DNA of 47,062 nucleotides from positions 1 to 47,062 of IMG/VR virus record IMGVR_UViG_3300030012_003219. One strand, 5' to 3'. Numbering within the stretch: position 1 is the first letter of the stretch; each line of letters starts with the position of its first letter. The position numbers were made by a program, and so were the translations under genes. This DNA comes from a virus. Below are positions 19,301 through 26,839 of the stretch, piece after piece. Under the pieces are notes generated by a model that was not told the origin of the DNA, did not search any database, and was given only the letters and a program-made list of their open reading frames with translations.

Positions 19301-22300
19301 CGGTGATTACTTTAATACATCGCAAGAAGCTATAGATTATGCTGCGTCACAAGGTTATAGCGCAGGTTCTGTATCTGTAGCACCAATTGTAACTCCTTTT
19401 GGACAAGCTGAATATGAAGAAGCGCAAAACTTACCTGATAATGGTTGGTGGTATGATCCAAGATTTACAGATATAAGTAGTGATTTATTTGGTAGTAATA
19501 GAACTGCGTTTGCAGATACAAACGTTTTTAGTGTAATTAAAAGGGTTTCTAATGGATTTGATTTACATAATGAGGGTGATCCGTTTCCCGAAGATAGAAT
19601 TCATTATCCAAATAAAACAGGTTACACAGGAACAACACCTTCAAATATAACTTCAATAGCTCAGTGTGTAACAAGGCATAATGGTCAAAACAATTTAGGT
19701 AGTTATAACGCAGATAACGGCACTGCAAACGCAATAACATTTTACAGGGCTAATCCAGCTAATTCTTATGTTGAGTTTAAAGATGTTGGAAATACATATA
19801 ATCCTGGCCGTGGCGCATTACAAACTTATCATGATAATGGCGGTAATGTTGGAGCGTGGGCACATAGAACTTTTTACGCTGGTGATGAAATACACATACA
19901 GTTTGAAATGACTATTTTTAAAACTGCTGGATCTAGCGGAAGAGCAGCAACTTTAGGTTACAACCATATTATACCTAGAATACAATTATACGATGGGAAT
20001 AATTTAATTAATAGTAATATACTACAAGCTGGCAGTATAAATAATATAAACAGTGATCCTTACGTTGGCGCAAATACTAGTCCTAATGATATGGGTAGTG
20101 ATTTTCACAACGCTAATAGCTCTTTTACACAAGACATGTATGAGGAAAATGATGATAACGATGGCTTTGTTTGTGTAAAAAGAGTTTTCTCAACAAGTGC
20201 TACTGTTGATTTTCCAGATACGTCTCTTGATACAAGTTGGAGAGGTACAACACTTAACAACCCCGCTAAATGCAAATCCAGCTTTGATTATGATTTTCCA
20301 AGTATGACCCAAGGGTTAACTGCTAGTCAATATTTAAGTAGTAGTTTTCCAGCTCAAGGCCAGTTTGATGGTTATGGAACTCATAAAGTTACATGTGGTG
20401 TTAGTTTTAAGTTTAAAGATGTTAATTACCCTAACGCGGCTAACGCAACTGGTGGAATTACTGAAATTGAAGAAGTTAAAGTTGTTAATAATCTTAGAAT
20501 ACGTATAAGTAATGCGAAACCAGCTAGTACATTATATGATACTTTTGGTAGTACTAATCTGACTTTGTATCGGACAACTGAATTTAATGGTAATGAAAAC
20601 TTTTATTTACCAGGTGAACTTGGAGCTTTAAACCAAACTATTGTTGCCCCTTTAAATTATCAACTTTGGCAATTAAACAAACTACTTGTTAAAAAAGGTC
20701 TTGGAGTAACAAAGCCACATGTTGATTTTACTATAACACCTCAAGATGATTTAGTTACCACTGTTGACACAACTAATCTAGGAACTTTTGGAACAGGTTT
20801 GTTTGAACCTGACCAACCGGTTTATACAGATAGACATTATGTTCCACCTATTCCAGCTGTAGCTGTACCTGCTTGGACGGAAGTACTACATAACGTTGGT
20901 AATTCTTTCCCTTGGAATATAGATGTTAACGCTTGGGGAGCTGGTACTGGCGGTAATATATATCGTACTCAAGCTCAAGAGCCTACTGTTTGTGGCGGTA
21001 ACTACGGTAAAGTATTAGTAACTGAGCAAGGTCAAAACCTTACAGATATTTCACAACCACCTAATAACCCTGTTCAATATTACAGGCCTGGTACAACGCC
21101 AGCAGGTGGATCTCCTTACGGAACTTTAGGTGCCGCCTCTGGAAGTCCTATTGGTGTTGACTACAATAGAACTTACATGAGTCACGCTGGCTACAACTCG
21201 GTTTCACCACCTAATAATTCTACTGCAATAAACTACAGCAATGAATATATTTATGTTCAAAATAGCACAGTAGTTCCTTATAACGCACCTGCTAACGAGC
21301 AATACGGCGCGTTAGATATTGAGTACAATATAGGTGGTAATCCTTGGGAGATAGATACATGGTATTTAGTAGATATTGAATGGGATGAATCACACAATCC
21401 TGATGCTGGTCAATTTTACTCTGGTGGAGATGGAATACTAAGGCTTTTTGGTGTACTAGAAAATGATCTAACATACGGAGGTTTTAGCGCTGGAGATGAT
21501 TTATCAATTTCTCCATCATATGGCGAATCATGGGTTGGTAAATTCTCTGGTGGTCATGGTATAGCTTTAGTGCCTGTTACAAGGACTGAATACGGTACAC
21601 AAAGAACTGTATTAAGAGCTATATTTAAAACACAAGCTAACTCTCATGTTTTCACTGGCACTGTTAATCAAAATAGATTTGTTTTAAGAGCTGTTGGTAT
21701 TCTTAACGGTATTAAAATAAATAAAATAATAACAAAAAAATTAAACGGTGGTGTTTCTAATGGTGGCATATGGCAAAGCTGGTTAAATACTAGTGGTACA
21801 GCTGATCAATGGACAATATCAAGCATTGATTCTTCAGGTAATCCAGAAGAAATAAACCATGCTTTTCAAGGCAAACGAGTTTATCACAACGGAGGTTATT
21901 TAAACTGGGAAGTTCCAGCTAGTGCAACTTCAGGGCTACATCATTGGAGTCAAGATTTTAACACTTTACAAACTCAAGATGCACCAGTAGTTTCAGATGT
22001 TGGTTGGAATTTAAGCTTTACAATAAACACAAATCAAAGAACTGGAAATGCTTTTTCTGGAAATTTAGAAGGTTTTGTTACTATAGCAGACGCTGGCGCA
22101 ACTAACTTGGTTGAAGGTATTTACTTTACAGATATTCAAGAAACAGGTCAATATTTAATTAAATTTAACTTTGACGGTAACGATACTAACTGGGAATTTT
22201 TAAGAGGCGAGCTAGGTGCTAGTATTAATACTTTTACAGATTACACTTCTACAGGTTCTATAGAAGCTGTAAGCAATGTATCAAGTTTAACAGCAATAGA

Positions 22301-23687
22301 TGCCAATAAAATAACTATAAGAGAAAAAGCTGGGCAAACTGTAGCTCAAGAATACGGAATAAGCGATATACAACTTACAGATGCTCAACAAGTATTTTTA
22401 GGTGGATCTGCTGGATCTTGGAACTTTAGCGGTTTTAATACTTCTTTAAATGATTATATTTATTGGAATGTAATTAATAAAAATATAGTGTTTTTTAATT
22501 GTCCTGCTGTAGGTAGCTATGGAAATTCTGTAGGTTTTATAAACGCAAATCAATTAATTACTAAAACTATAAAGCAATTTGAAAAGTATAAAATAAGTTT
22601 TACACATACTATAACATCAGATAGCACAGCTACACTTTCAGTTTACTACTATAACTCTGATGGTTATGGTTTTAAAATAAGCAATATAAATTCTTCTACT
22701 GGTGTAAACGGTTTAGTTGAACAAGTAATAACAATTGGTGAACTAGATTCAAATGGTAATCCTGTAGCTGGATCTAAATGGAGTAATACTAATTTAGATT
22801 ACCCTACTTATACTGCTGACTTAAAAAATTCTTTTGTATTTTCTGTTGAAGGCCAGCCAGATGATATTATTGATGGCACAATAGATAATATAACAATGCA
22901 GAGAGTATTTACAGACTCTAGCTTTGAAGATAAAACTGTAACTTTTAATGAAACAGTTAATGGTTGGACTAGTTTTAAAAGTTTTGTACCTGAAAACGGG
23001 TTAAGTGTTTCTAAAAAATACTTTACCTTTAACAAAGGAGGTTTATACCAACACCATGTACCTTTAGACAAGCAAAACAACGCTTATGGTATAGATAATA
23101 ACACTGGTGCTAAAATATATGTAAAACCTGAAGATGCTGTTAATTATAATCTTTTTTATCAAGATCCTTTTGAAATATCAACAGTAACAGCTGTATTTAA
23201 CCAAGAGCCATCTGTAATAAAAACTTTTAATACTTTAAATTACGAAGGTAGTCAAGCGCGAATTGTTCCGCCTTATGTTTCACAATCAGAAAACACAGTA
23301 ACGTTAAACAATGCTAGTGCAGCGTTTCAGATAGGTGGTATAAGGGGTTGGGAATGTACAGCGATAAAAACAGATTTACAAGTTGGAACTGTTAAAGAAT
23401 TTATTAAAAAAGAAGGCAAGTGGTTTAATTATATAAAAGGTACAAAAGAAAACCCAACTATGGATATAGACACAAGTTTGTTTAGCGTTCAAGGATTAGG
23501 CTTTATAGAAAGCATTGAAGTAGCTGATTCTATAGAAGAACTTGGCACGTATGTAGATCCCTTCCCAAGTGGCGTTTCTTCTGTTGATAATACTTCTCCT
23601 AATGCTAGCGTTGCTACTGGAAGTGCTGCTGGTGGTAGTGGTGGTACAACTGGTGGTGGTGGTATAACTGGTGGCGGTGGTTATTAA
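13323..23687 (+). CDS. Giant tail tube/nozzle (tubular-B or stabilisation-like) protein with adhesin-like insertions
   Basis: This protein has 3454 residues. The N terminus (KNTFLKGKMNKDLDERLIPN, then GEYRDALNVEV and VGTLKNILGN) is the conserved opening of phage tail nozzle or 'stabilisation' proteins, like the start of T7 gp12. Beta-propeller-like blades follow (LYWF near 78, LFWTDNNSEPKKINI near 133). A second conserved core lies at about residues 1700-1860 (LYSRNTDLVTFCEDKVIKVL; FTDKQRGAVLRLSKDGL). Between and after these cores are about 1000 and 1600 residues of Asn/Ser/Thr/Gly-rich beta domains, plausibly glycan-binding modules. One, at about 1965-2015, contains YEVTVTLPDGSTITYDQ. The C terminus is a Gly-rich tail of about 25 residues. 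It probably forms the tail nozzle and its appendages. No frameshift is evident over 10.4 kb. Confidence 0.7.
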   Translation: MPEIKNTFLKGKMNKDLDERLIPNGEYRDALNVEVFTAEDSNVGTLKNILGNHRVESLVGGGSEYTCVGSISNEKLNKLYWFITSYSKDMILEYDTVNDIALPVVVDKKAGTLNAVLKFSGNIITGINVIDNLLFWTDNNSEPKKINIDTCKAGTNPNGNVHTVLSFDKGSFDGMTIEHTITNENISASATPEDYTNDFENGKNGAFFIPQRRRLAKLLGISYDDFVDKFGNIIDANEDSLDIDLVGSGYTFTVRHYRNNKFLGLKELTVFDNALGLYARVGQSNSTFNTDYTNEDWYVGDVIFGNNIDVEIEERHVTVIRPKPLDVLSLKINHSENSNSKFNIPNLFETKFPRFSYRYKFLDGEYSVFAPFTDVVFNPKYVKDTTNSNNSNILYNKDNAYDIKEPHNKAMVNSIHSVELTDFITIQTPEDVLEIELLYKQEESPVIYSIGTIKRGDKEWHSWSNNEGSNIGIGHQFDENIDNPKPYVYASDGGYNQGKYIVNTENIYAALPANQLLRPWDNVPKKALAQEVTGNRIVYGNYVQNYDLTSNVSVSVGYDDRKNKFNNFDIKGLPSIKSQRNYQVGVVYCDKYGRETPVFTSTDAAVTVPWQDQNGDKNASKSLQLNVSTPANFPEWVDSLKFFVKENSNEYYNLVMDRAWVINTTDSTDNSENHIWLSFPSSDRNKVSEEDYIILKKKIGTGEKQVDYQNKFKIIDIANEAPDVIKYKYNSLGVAHNKDSTTYQAINTMTSTSPTYPGIFKGAFTSLSQPNFAGATMLQIHRQAWTIGNANSYNAGGLKADLLETHGNFKHGLKENLYVSWRNRDTGVSSKKYKVSSGSFDNSYYKLKLATPISEKDANIAKKDGNFSTSQLTSFTQRFLHAKLDFKVEQRELSTDDFSGRFFVKISKNQVTDLIESGNIKNILDQSYVSSAASLFFLRDDKGDSADATNADYGLNNYEGALGHSGYSFHNAVHNGWGDASGDAASSLSLKVTDFAQVWKNLRDSQHGPTFFVDALHMAAGQSEASDNAKYSCITWSGCTKNDDEATSEESAWSYPPLKTWLSDFNNLTNILTSGVEIPIGSIYYNEELISTSPGLPNNNNYNNLKIDGWVGPLQNVERDNSDNLTTVNDNSVNGLEGFVTTSLKHSRGPRRWFSGITSSNTEHGVGFNTNTYAEDENDINRHFMHLSFFAPGKDLHDGNFDLNISSATSIIYGEKSIAANLQGIWGGGVFTGEEKFDTFGTNIDPEQKFLHFPMEGNYDENNNYLSETPGPGVGYGYNIKYKELYERQWDPTFNKNGDEDNKIRDFIRNLYPGAKFRFHRTRTVDATTAVADLVDDTVYTIKKVQVKKLYNHTSWRKPYNRYISGTTGSLGVDYGYVHLDSQNEIYQSVEQVALRWLDTVEGVSAGEIGTDTLLGYNASGVLDSGLTRKIKEFGASHNRRVCYIIELDKNPADSTSSLGNPINAQTKLINGTAASGDCMSANHSQREFCDVEFLNPIEDFILSDLSKFPAIWELDPKKQEVDLDIYYEASNNIPIKLSPTTNELFAPLGCRVEVLNSTVSSSSILKSWNNNEAIFHPGFPKGSAGVEINYSGMSFKFIRQDGSYTIAEAGQQDLDGGSTGRKTNFVFREEIGDVISAGLSWNNCFSFGNGIESNRIRDDFNEPFITNGVKASTITQETYRQERRKNGLIYSGIYNSDGGVNDLNQFIMAEKITKDLNPTYGSIQRLYSRNTDLVTFCEDKVIKVLANKDALFNADGNPQLVSNENVLGQTIPFVGEYGIATNPESFVSESYRAYFTDKQRGAVLRLSKDGLTPISKIGMNDWFKDNLREYNHLIGTYDNHKEEYNLTLTNNPVLSENFILDSYLETGEALEEYSLGSLSVVTNPGVFNGNSFNFLYEPLNAPQYSILEYENSSNIFDWSPFTYAAYNFQEQIKIVHHAAIPVGGIADEIPEALGQQGVITGTIQGAEITETRYEVTVTLPDGSTITYDQDNNGDYFNTSQEAIDYAASQGYSAGSVSVAPIVTPFGQAEYEEAQNLPDNGWWYDPRFTDISSDLFGSNRTAFADTNVFSVIKRVSNGFDLHNEGDPFPEDRIHYPNKTGYTGTTPSNITSIAQCVTRHNGQNNLGSYNADNGTANAITFYRANPANSYVEFKDVGNTYNPGRGALQTYHDNGGNVGAWAHRTFYAGDEIHIQFEMTIFKTAGSSGRAATLGYNHIIPRIQLYDGNNLINSNILQAGSINNINSDPYVGANTSPNDMGSDFHNANSSFTQDMYEENDDNDGFVCVKRVFSTSATVDFPDTSLDTSWRGTTLNNPAKCKSSFDYDFPSMTQGLTASQYLSSSFPAQGQFDGYGTHKVTCGVSFKFKDVNYPNAANATGGITEIEEVKVVNNLRIRISNAKPASTLYDTFGSTNLTLYRTTEFNGNENFYLPGELGALNQTIVAPLNYQLWQLNKLLVKKGLGVTKPHVDFTITPQDDLVTTVDTTNLGTFGTGLFEPDQPVYTDRHYVPPIPAVAVPAWTEVLHNVGNSFPWNIDVNAWGAGTGGNIYRTQAQEPTVCGGNYGKVLVTEQGQNLTDISQPPNNPVQYYRPGTTPAGGSPYGTLGAASGSPIGVDYNRTYMSHAGYNSVSPPNNSTAINYSNEYIYVQNSTVVPYNAPANEQYGALDIEYNIGGNPWEIDTWYLVDIEWDESHNPDAGQFYSGGDGILRLFGVLENDLTYGGFSAGDDLSISPSYGESWVGKFSGGHGIALVPVTRTEYGTQRTVLRAIFKTQANSHVFTGTVNQNRFVLRAVGILNGIKINKIITKKLNGGVSNGGIWQSWLNTSGTADQWTISSIDSSGNPEEINHAFQGKRVYHNGGYLNWEVPASATSGLHHWSQDFNTLQTQDAPVVSDVGWNLSFTINTNQRTGNAFSGNLEGFVTIADAGATNLVEGIYFTDIQETGQYLIKFNFDGNDTNWEFLRGELGASINTFTDYTSTGSIEAVSNVSSLTAIDANKITIREKAGQTVAQEYGISDIQLTDAQQVFLGGSAGSWNFSGFNTSLNDYIYWNVINKNIVFFNCPAVGSYGNSVGFINANQLITKTIKQFEKYKISFTHTITSDSTATLSVYYYNSDGYGFKISNINSSTGVNGLVEQVITIGELDSNGNPVAGSKWSNTNLDYPTYTADLKNSFVFSVEGQPDDIIDGTIDNITMQRVFTDSSFEDKTVTFNETVNGWTSFKSFVPENGLSVSKKYFTFNKGGLYQHHVPLDKQNNAYGIDNNTGAKIYVKPEDAVNYNLFYQDPFEISTVTAVFNQEPSVIKTFNTLNYEGSQARIVPPYVSQSENTVTLNNASAAFQIGGIRGWECTAIKTDLQVGTVKEFIKKEGKWFNYIKGTKENPTMDIDTSLFSVQGLGFIESIEVADSIEELGTYVDPFPSGVSSVDNTSPNASVATGSAAGGSGGTTGGGGITGGGGY

Positions 23688-23698
23688 AAATAAATTTT

Positions 23699-24997
23699 AT
23701 GAATATAAATAATCTTATAATAGATACATCTGAAATGCCTAGCGTAGAAACCGTTAGAAAAATTACTATAGCTGGTGATATTAATGCCAAGTTTCAATTA
23801 ATAATATTACAAAACCCAACCAGCTCATCTACACATACCTTGTATTATGATTTTAAAAGCAATGCTTTTGAATCTGGATATAATGATGTTAACAACAGTT
23901 TAGTGATTACAATGAAAAGTTCTGTTTTTACAAAAGATATTGTATTTCCTTCTGGTGGTGGCGAATACGTTATCAAGCTAATTACGTTTAGTGGTACAAC
24001 TGTAAACAATTCAAGATCAAATGTTATAACTAAAAGTATATCAAAACAAGCTGCTAGTGCTACTTTAACTTTTCAAGCGGCTACTATTAATACTAATAAA
24101 TACGAAACGTTTGCAACAACTACAGCCAGTGGGCCACTTGGTTCTAGTGGTGGTGAATTAACAATTGACTTTGACGCAACAAACAACAATGATGATCTTC
24201 ATGGGTTTGGTTTGTTTGGAAACCCATCTTTTGCTAGGAGTGGACTTGTAGGCGGTCAAACAGAAAGTACAGCCATAAACCATGATCAAGCTTGGTATTT
24301 TGAAACAACAGAAAATGTCGTTACTAATGTAATAGGAGATGGTGCGGATAGCACTACTATATTAGTGGCTGACGCTACAGATTTAGTAGTCGGCATGGAA
24401 TTAAAGTTTTACAAAGGTACTACGGCACCAGAAAACGCCGCTGGAGACGCTGTTCCAGTAACAGTAACTTTAACAAGTATAACTATTGAAGATACAAATG
24501 TTGAGCTTAGATTTAGCGAAGAAGTTGGTTTTGATGAAGGTGAGACAATGACGTTTAGAGCATATGGTACTGATTTAATTAATAATGCAACTGGTGCTTT
24601 GTTAACGTTTAACAGTATAAATGTTACTCCTGAAATATTACAAAAAACAGTTAGATTAGATTCAGATGGAGATTTTACAACATCTACAACTATAACCTTA
24701 AACAACACGCTTGGGCTTGCGGTTAATCCAGGTAATAGATATAGAGGTCAAGGTGTAGATAATTCTAGTGACAATCGAATTACAAGTATTACAGCAGATG
24801 CAGATGGAACTGGTGGAAATGGCGCTATAGTAGTTCAATTAACTCAACTTTTAAGAAAGGGAACTGTTCTTGATTTTGATGGAACGTTTGCTGTAGTAAA
24901 TTTTGCAACAACTGTAAATATAGACACTTTTCCAAACGCAAATAGAACAATTAATTTTGATATAGATAAATTTTTATCAATAGGAGCAGGATCTTAA
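23699..24997 (+). CDS. Beta-rich virion protein, probable tail component
   Basis: This 432-residue protein is rich in Thr, Ser, Asn and Val throughout and mostly strand-forming (for example GGEYVIKLITFSGTTVNNSR near 86-105, ADSTTILVADATDLVVGMEL near 219-238). The segment TTILVADATDLVVGMELKF is the kind of repeat seen in phage fibre and tail proteins ('...vs.at.l.vGm.v...'). There is no signal peptide, membrane helix or catalytic motif. It follows the giant nozzle gene after 11 bases and probably forms a fibre, collar or nozzle accessory. Confidence 0.55.
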   Translation: MNINNLIIDTSEMPSVETVRKITIAGDINAKFQLIILQNPTSSSTHTLYYDFKSNAFESGYNDVNNSLVITMKSSVFTKDIVFPSGGGEYVIKLITFSGTTVNNSRSNVITKSISKQAASATLTFQAATINTNKYETFATTTASGPLGSSGGELTIDFDATNNNDDLHGFGLFGNPSFARSGLVGGQTESTAINHDQAWYFETTENVVTNVIGDGADSTTILVADATDLVVGMELKFYKGTTAPENAAGDAVPVTVTLTSITIEDTNVELRFSEEVGFDEGETMTFRAYGTDLINNATGALLTFNSINVTPEILQKTVRLDSDGDFTTSTTITLNNTLGLAVNPGNRYRGQGVDNSSDNRITSITADADGTGGNGAIVVQLTQLLRKGTVLDFDGTFAVVNFATTVNIDTFPNANRTINFDIDKFLSIGAGS

Positions 24998-25008
24998 AAA
25001 AATAAAAT

Positions 25009-25362
25009 ATGGTTTTTACACAAGTAAATTTAAATAGCAAATTAAATGTTTCTTTACAAATAGGAGATTTGGTTTTTGTTTCTCATCGTATTTCCACGGC
25101 ACTTAATGTTATAGGAAAACCAATATTTGCAGGTGTAGTTGAACAAATAAATAGTTCTGGAATAGTAGTGAAAGGTCAAAGCGGTATATTTACAGAGCCT
25201 GTTGATCTTAATACACAACAATTTTTATCATTTTCAAAAGATATTAGTGTTAATGAGTCTAGTTTAAAAGGATATTATGCTGATGTTACATTTAAAAACA
25301 CATCGCCTACCGCCGCGGAACTATTTGCTGTAAGTACAGATGTGGTTCCTAGTAGTAAATAA
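25009..25362 (+). CDS. Small beta-barrel-like virion protein of unknown function
   Basis: This 117-residue protein has a series of strands: LNVSLQIGDLVFVSHRI (about 11-28), KPIFAGVVEQINSSGIVVKG (about 37-56), then LKGYYADVTFKNTSPTAAELFAV near the end. The layout suggests a small beta barrel of SH3- or OB-like size, common in tail accessory proteins, but the family is not recognised. It lies 11 bases after the previous structural gene and before a small hairpin-containing gap, so it closes this tail sub-cluster. Confidence 0.5.
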   Translation: MVFTQVNLNSKLNVSLQIGDLVFVSHRISTALNVIGKPIFAGVVEQINSSGIVVKGQSGIFTEPVDLNTQQFLSFSKDISVNESSLKGYYADVTFKNTSPTAAELFAVSTDVVPSSK

Positions 25363-25370
25363 ACAGCAAA

Positions 25371-25394
25371 AAGTGTGACTATATAAGTACACTT
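25371..25394. promoter_or_regulatory. Imperfect hairpin in the gap before the GNAT-like gene
   Basis: AAGTGT (25371-25376) and ACT (25378-25380) pair with AGT (25386-25388) and ACACTT (25389-25394), with one bulged G and an ATATA loop. On the + strand it is preceded by A and followed by AAATT. Read on the - strand it would be followed by a short run of T, as in a weak terminator. Its role is unclear. Confidence 0.35.
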
Positions 25395-25406
25395 AAATTA
25401 AATTAA

Positions 25407-25847
25407 ATGGATGATAGTATAAACTTTAGAACTTTTAAAGAAGGAGATTACGAAACTTGTTGCGAGTGGTGGAAGTGGTGGTGGAAGCGTACTGGTTTAA
25501 ATCCAGTTCAAAGAGCTTTTTTACCGAAAAACGAAAGGTGTTTTGTTATAGAAAAAAACGGTATACCAGTAGCTTGTTATTTTTTATTTATAATGGAACC
25601 AAGTATAGTAGGTTGGACAACTTATTTAGTTACAAATCCTAAATACAAAGAAAAAGATAGAGGAGATATAATAAGACTTTTAGTAAAAAAAGTAGAACAA
25701 GAAGCAGAAAAAATTGGTATAATGCAATTGTTTACAATATGCATGAATGATCATATGACAGATATACATAAAGATTTAGACTGGATATTAATACCAGTTA
25801 AAAACGAAGGCTTTAAATATTTGACAAACAACTTTATAAAACAATAA
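25407..25847 (+). CDS. GNAT-like acetyltransferase domain protein
   Basis: This 146-residue protein looks like a GNAT fold. The opening strand is INFRTFKEGDYETCCEWWKW. A central beta pair carries FVIEKNGIPVACYFLFIMEP and GWTTYLVTNPKYKEKDRG. A helix then follows the acetyl-CoA-binding position (GDIIRLLVKKVEQEAEKIG), although the usual [RQ]xxGx[GA] loop is reduced to KEKDRGDI. An aromatic run, EWWKWWWKR (about residues 17-26), is unusual. Small GNAT-like genes occur among the tail genes of many marine podoviruses, where the substrate is unknown. Possible roles include modification of a virion or host protein, or a structural role after loss of activity. The leader contains aattaaattaaat running into the ATG. 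Confidence 0.6.
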   Translation: MDDSINFRTFKEGDYETCCEWWKWWWKRTGLNPVQRAFLPKNERCFVIEKNGIPVACYFLFIMEPSIVGWTTYLVTNPKYKEKDRGDIIRLLVKKVEQEAEKIGIMQLFTICMNDHMTDIHKDLDWILIPVKNEGFKYLTNNFIKQ

Positions 25848-25851
25848 CAAT

Positions 25852-26817
25852 ATGGGTAAAGATTTTTTTGGAAAAGGGGCAAAAGCAGCTCAAACGCGTG
25901 CCATGAACGAGATGAATGCCATGATTCAACAGCAAGTTAAAGATGCTAAAGTTGACAAGGCAAGGGCCCAAGCTCAAGCAGATAAAGCTAGAGGTAGGTT
26001 TGAAGACTTTGAGTTTACAAATCCATTTGCAGAAGCACAAAATGCTTATGCTGGCATACAAACCGAGTTTGATAATATTTATGGTGATACTAAAAACGTA
26101 TATGCCGATGCTCAAAATATGTATGAGGGCATGGACAACATGTATGAAGGCATGGAAAACCGTTTTGAAGATATGACTGTTGATATGCGTGCTGCTGATT
26201 TTCAAGTTCAACAAAGTCAACAACAACGTGCTAATATACTTCAATCACTAAGAGGTGCCGCTGGTGCAAGTGGTGTTGCAGGTTTAGCTCAATCACTAGC
26301 AAACCAAGGACAGTTACAAACACAACAAATAGCAGCTGGTATCAGCCAGCAAGAAAGACAAAATCAAATGCTAGCAGCTCAAGAAGGTGCTAGAATAGAT
26401 CAACTGCAAAGAGGCGCTGGCATGCAATTACAACAAGCAGAAAGAGCTGGCGCAATGCAAGTTCAACAAATGCAAATGGCTGGTGCTTCAGAACAACAAA
26501 AAATGATGTTGGCTGGAGCAGCACAAGCACAACAGCTAGGTGTATCACAACTAAATTTACAAGCACAAGGTCAATATGCTGCTGATATGGCAGTAATGGA
26601 AGGTGCTGCAGCTGTTCAAGCCGCGGAAGCACAACAGCTTTCTACTTTGCTAGGTATGGATTATGGTGTGTTAGCTGGTGCTAATCAAGCTTACCAAGCT
26701 GGTTTAGCAAATCAAATGGCTGCTATGGGTATGAAGTCACAAATGTATGGCTCCCAAGCACAAAATAGTATGTTTAACCAGCTAGGTACAATGGCTAGCA
26801 ATATGTTTAGTTTTTAA
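25852..26817 (+). CDS. Internal virion protein, Gln/Ala/Met-rich (gp14-like)
   Basis: This 321-residue protein has no signal peptide. It begins GKDFFGKGAKAAQTRAMNEM. An Asn/Tyr/Met-rich repeat block follows (about residues 77-108: MYEGMDNMYEGMENRFEDM and related units), then a long Gln/Ala/Met-rich amphipathic region (about 120-270: QQAERAGAMQVQQMQMAGAS). The Q/A/M-rich helices match the small internal core or ejection proteins of podoviruses, such as T7 gp14, which enter the host envelope to build the DNA conduit. It precedes two larger internal-type proteins, the order gp14-gp15-gp16 seen in T7-like phages. Identity by sequence is not claimed, only by type and order. Confidence 0.65.
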   Translation: MGKDFFGKGAKAAQTRAMNEMNAMIQQQVKDAKVDKARAQAQADKARGRFEDFEFTNPFAEAQNAYAGIQTEFDNIYGDTKNVYADAQNMYEGMDNMYEGMENRFEDMTVDMRAADFQVQQSQQQRANILQSLRGAAGASGVAGLAQSLANQGQLQTQQIAAGISQQERQNQMLAAQEGARIDQLQRGAGMQLQQAERAGAMQVQQMQMAGASEQQKMMLAGAAQAQQLGVSQLNLQAQGQYAADMAVMEGAAAVQAAEAQQLSTLLGMDYGVLAGANQAYQAGLANQMAAMGMKSQMYGSQAQNSMFNQLGTMASNMFSF

Positions 26818-26839
26818 TAAGTAATAACAAGTATAAAAT

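Noticed and set aside
25834-26244. Antisense open frame of 136 residues opposite the Q/A-rich protein
   Set aside because: It is a shadow of the biased codons on the + strand; its product is a hydrophobic, low-complexity sequence with no leader of its own.
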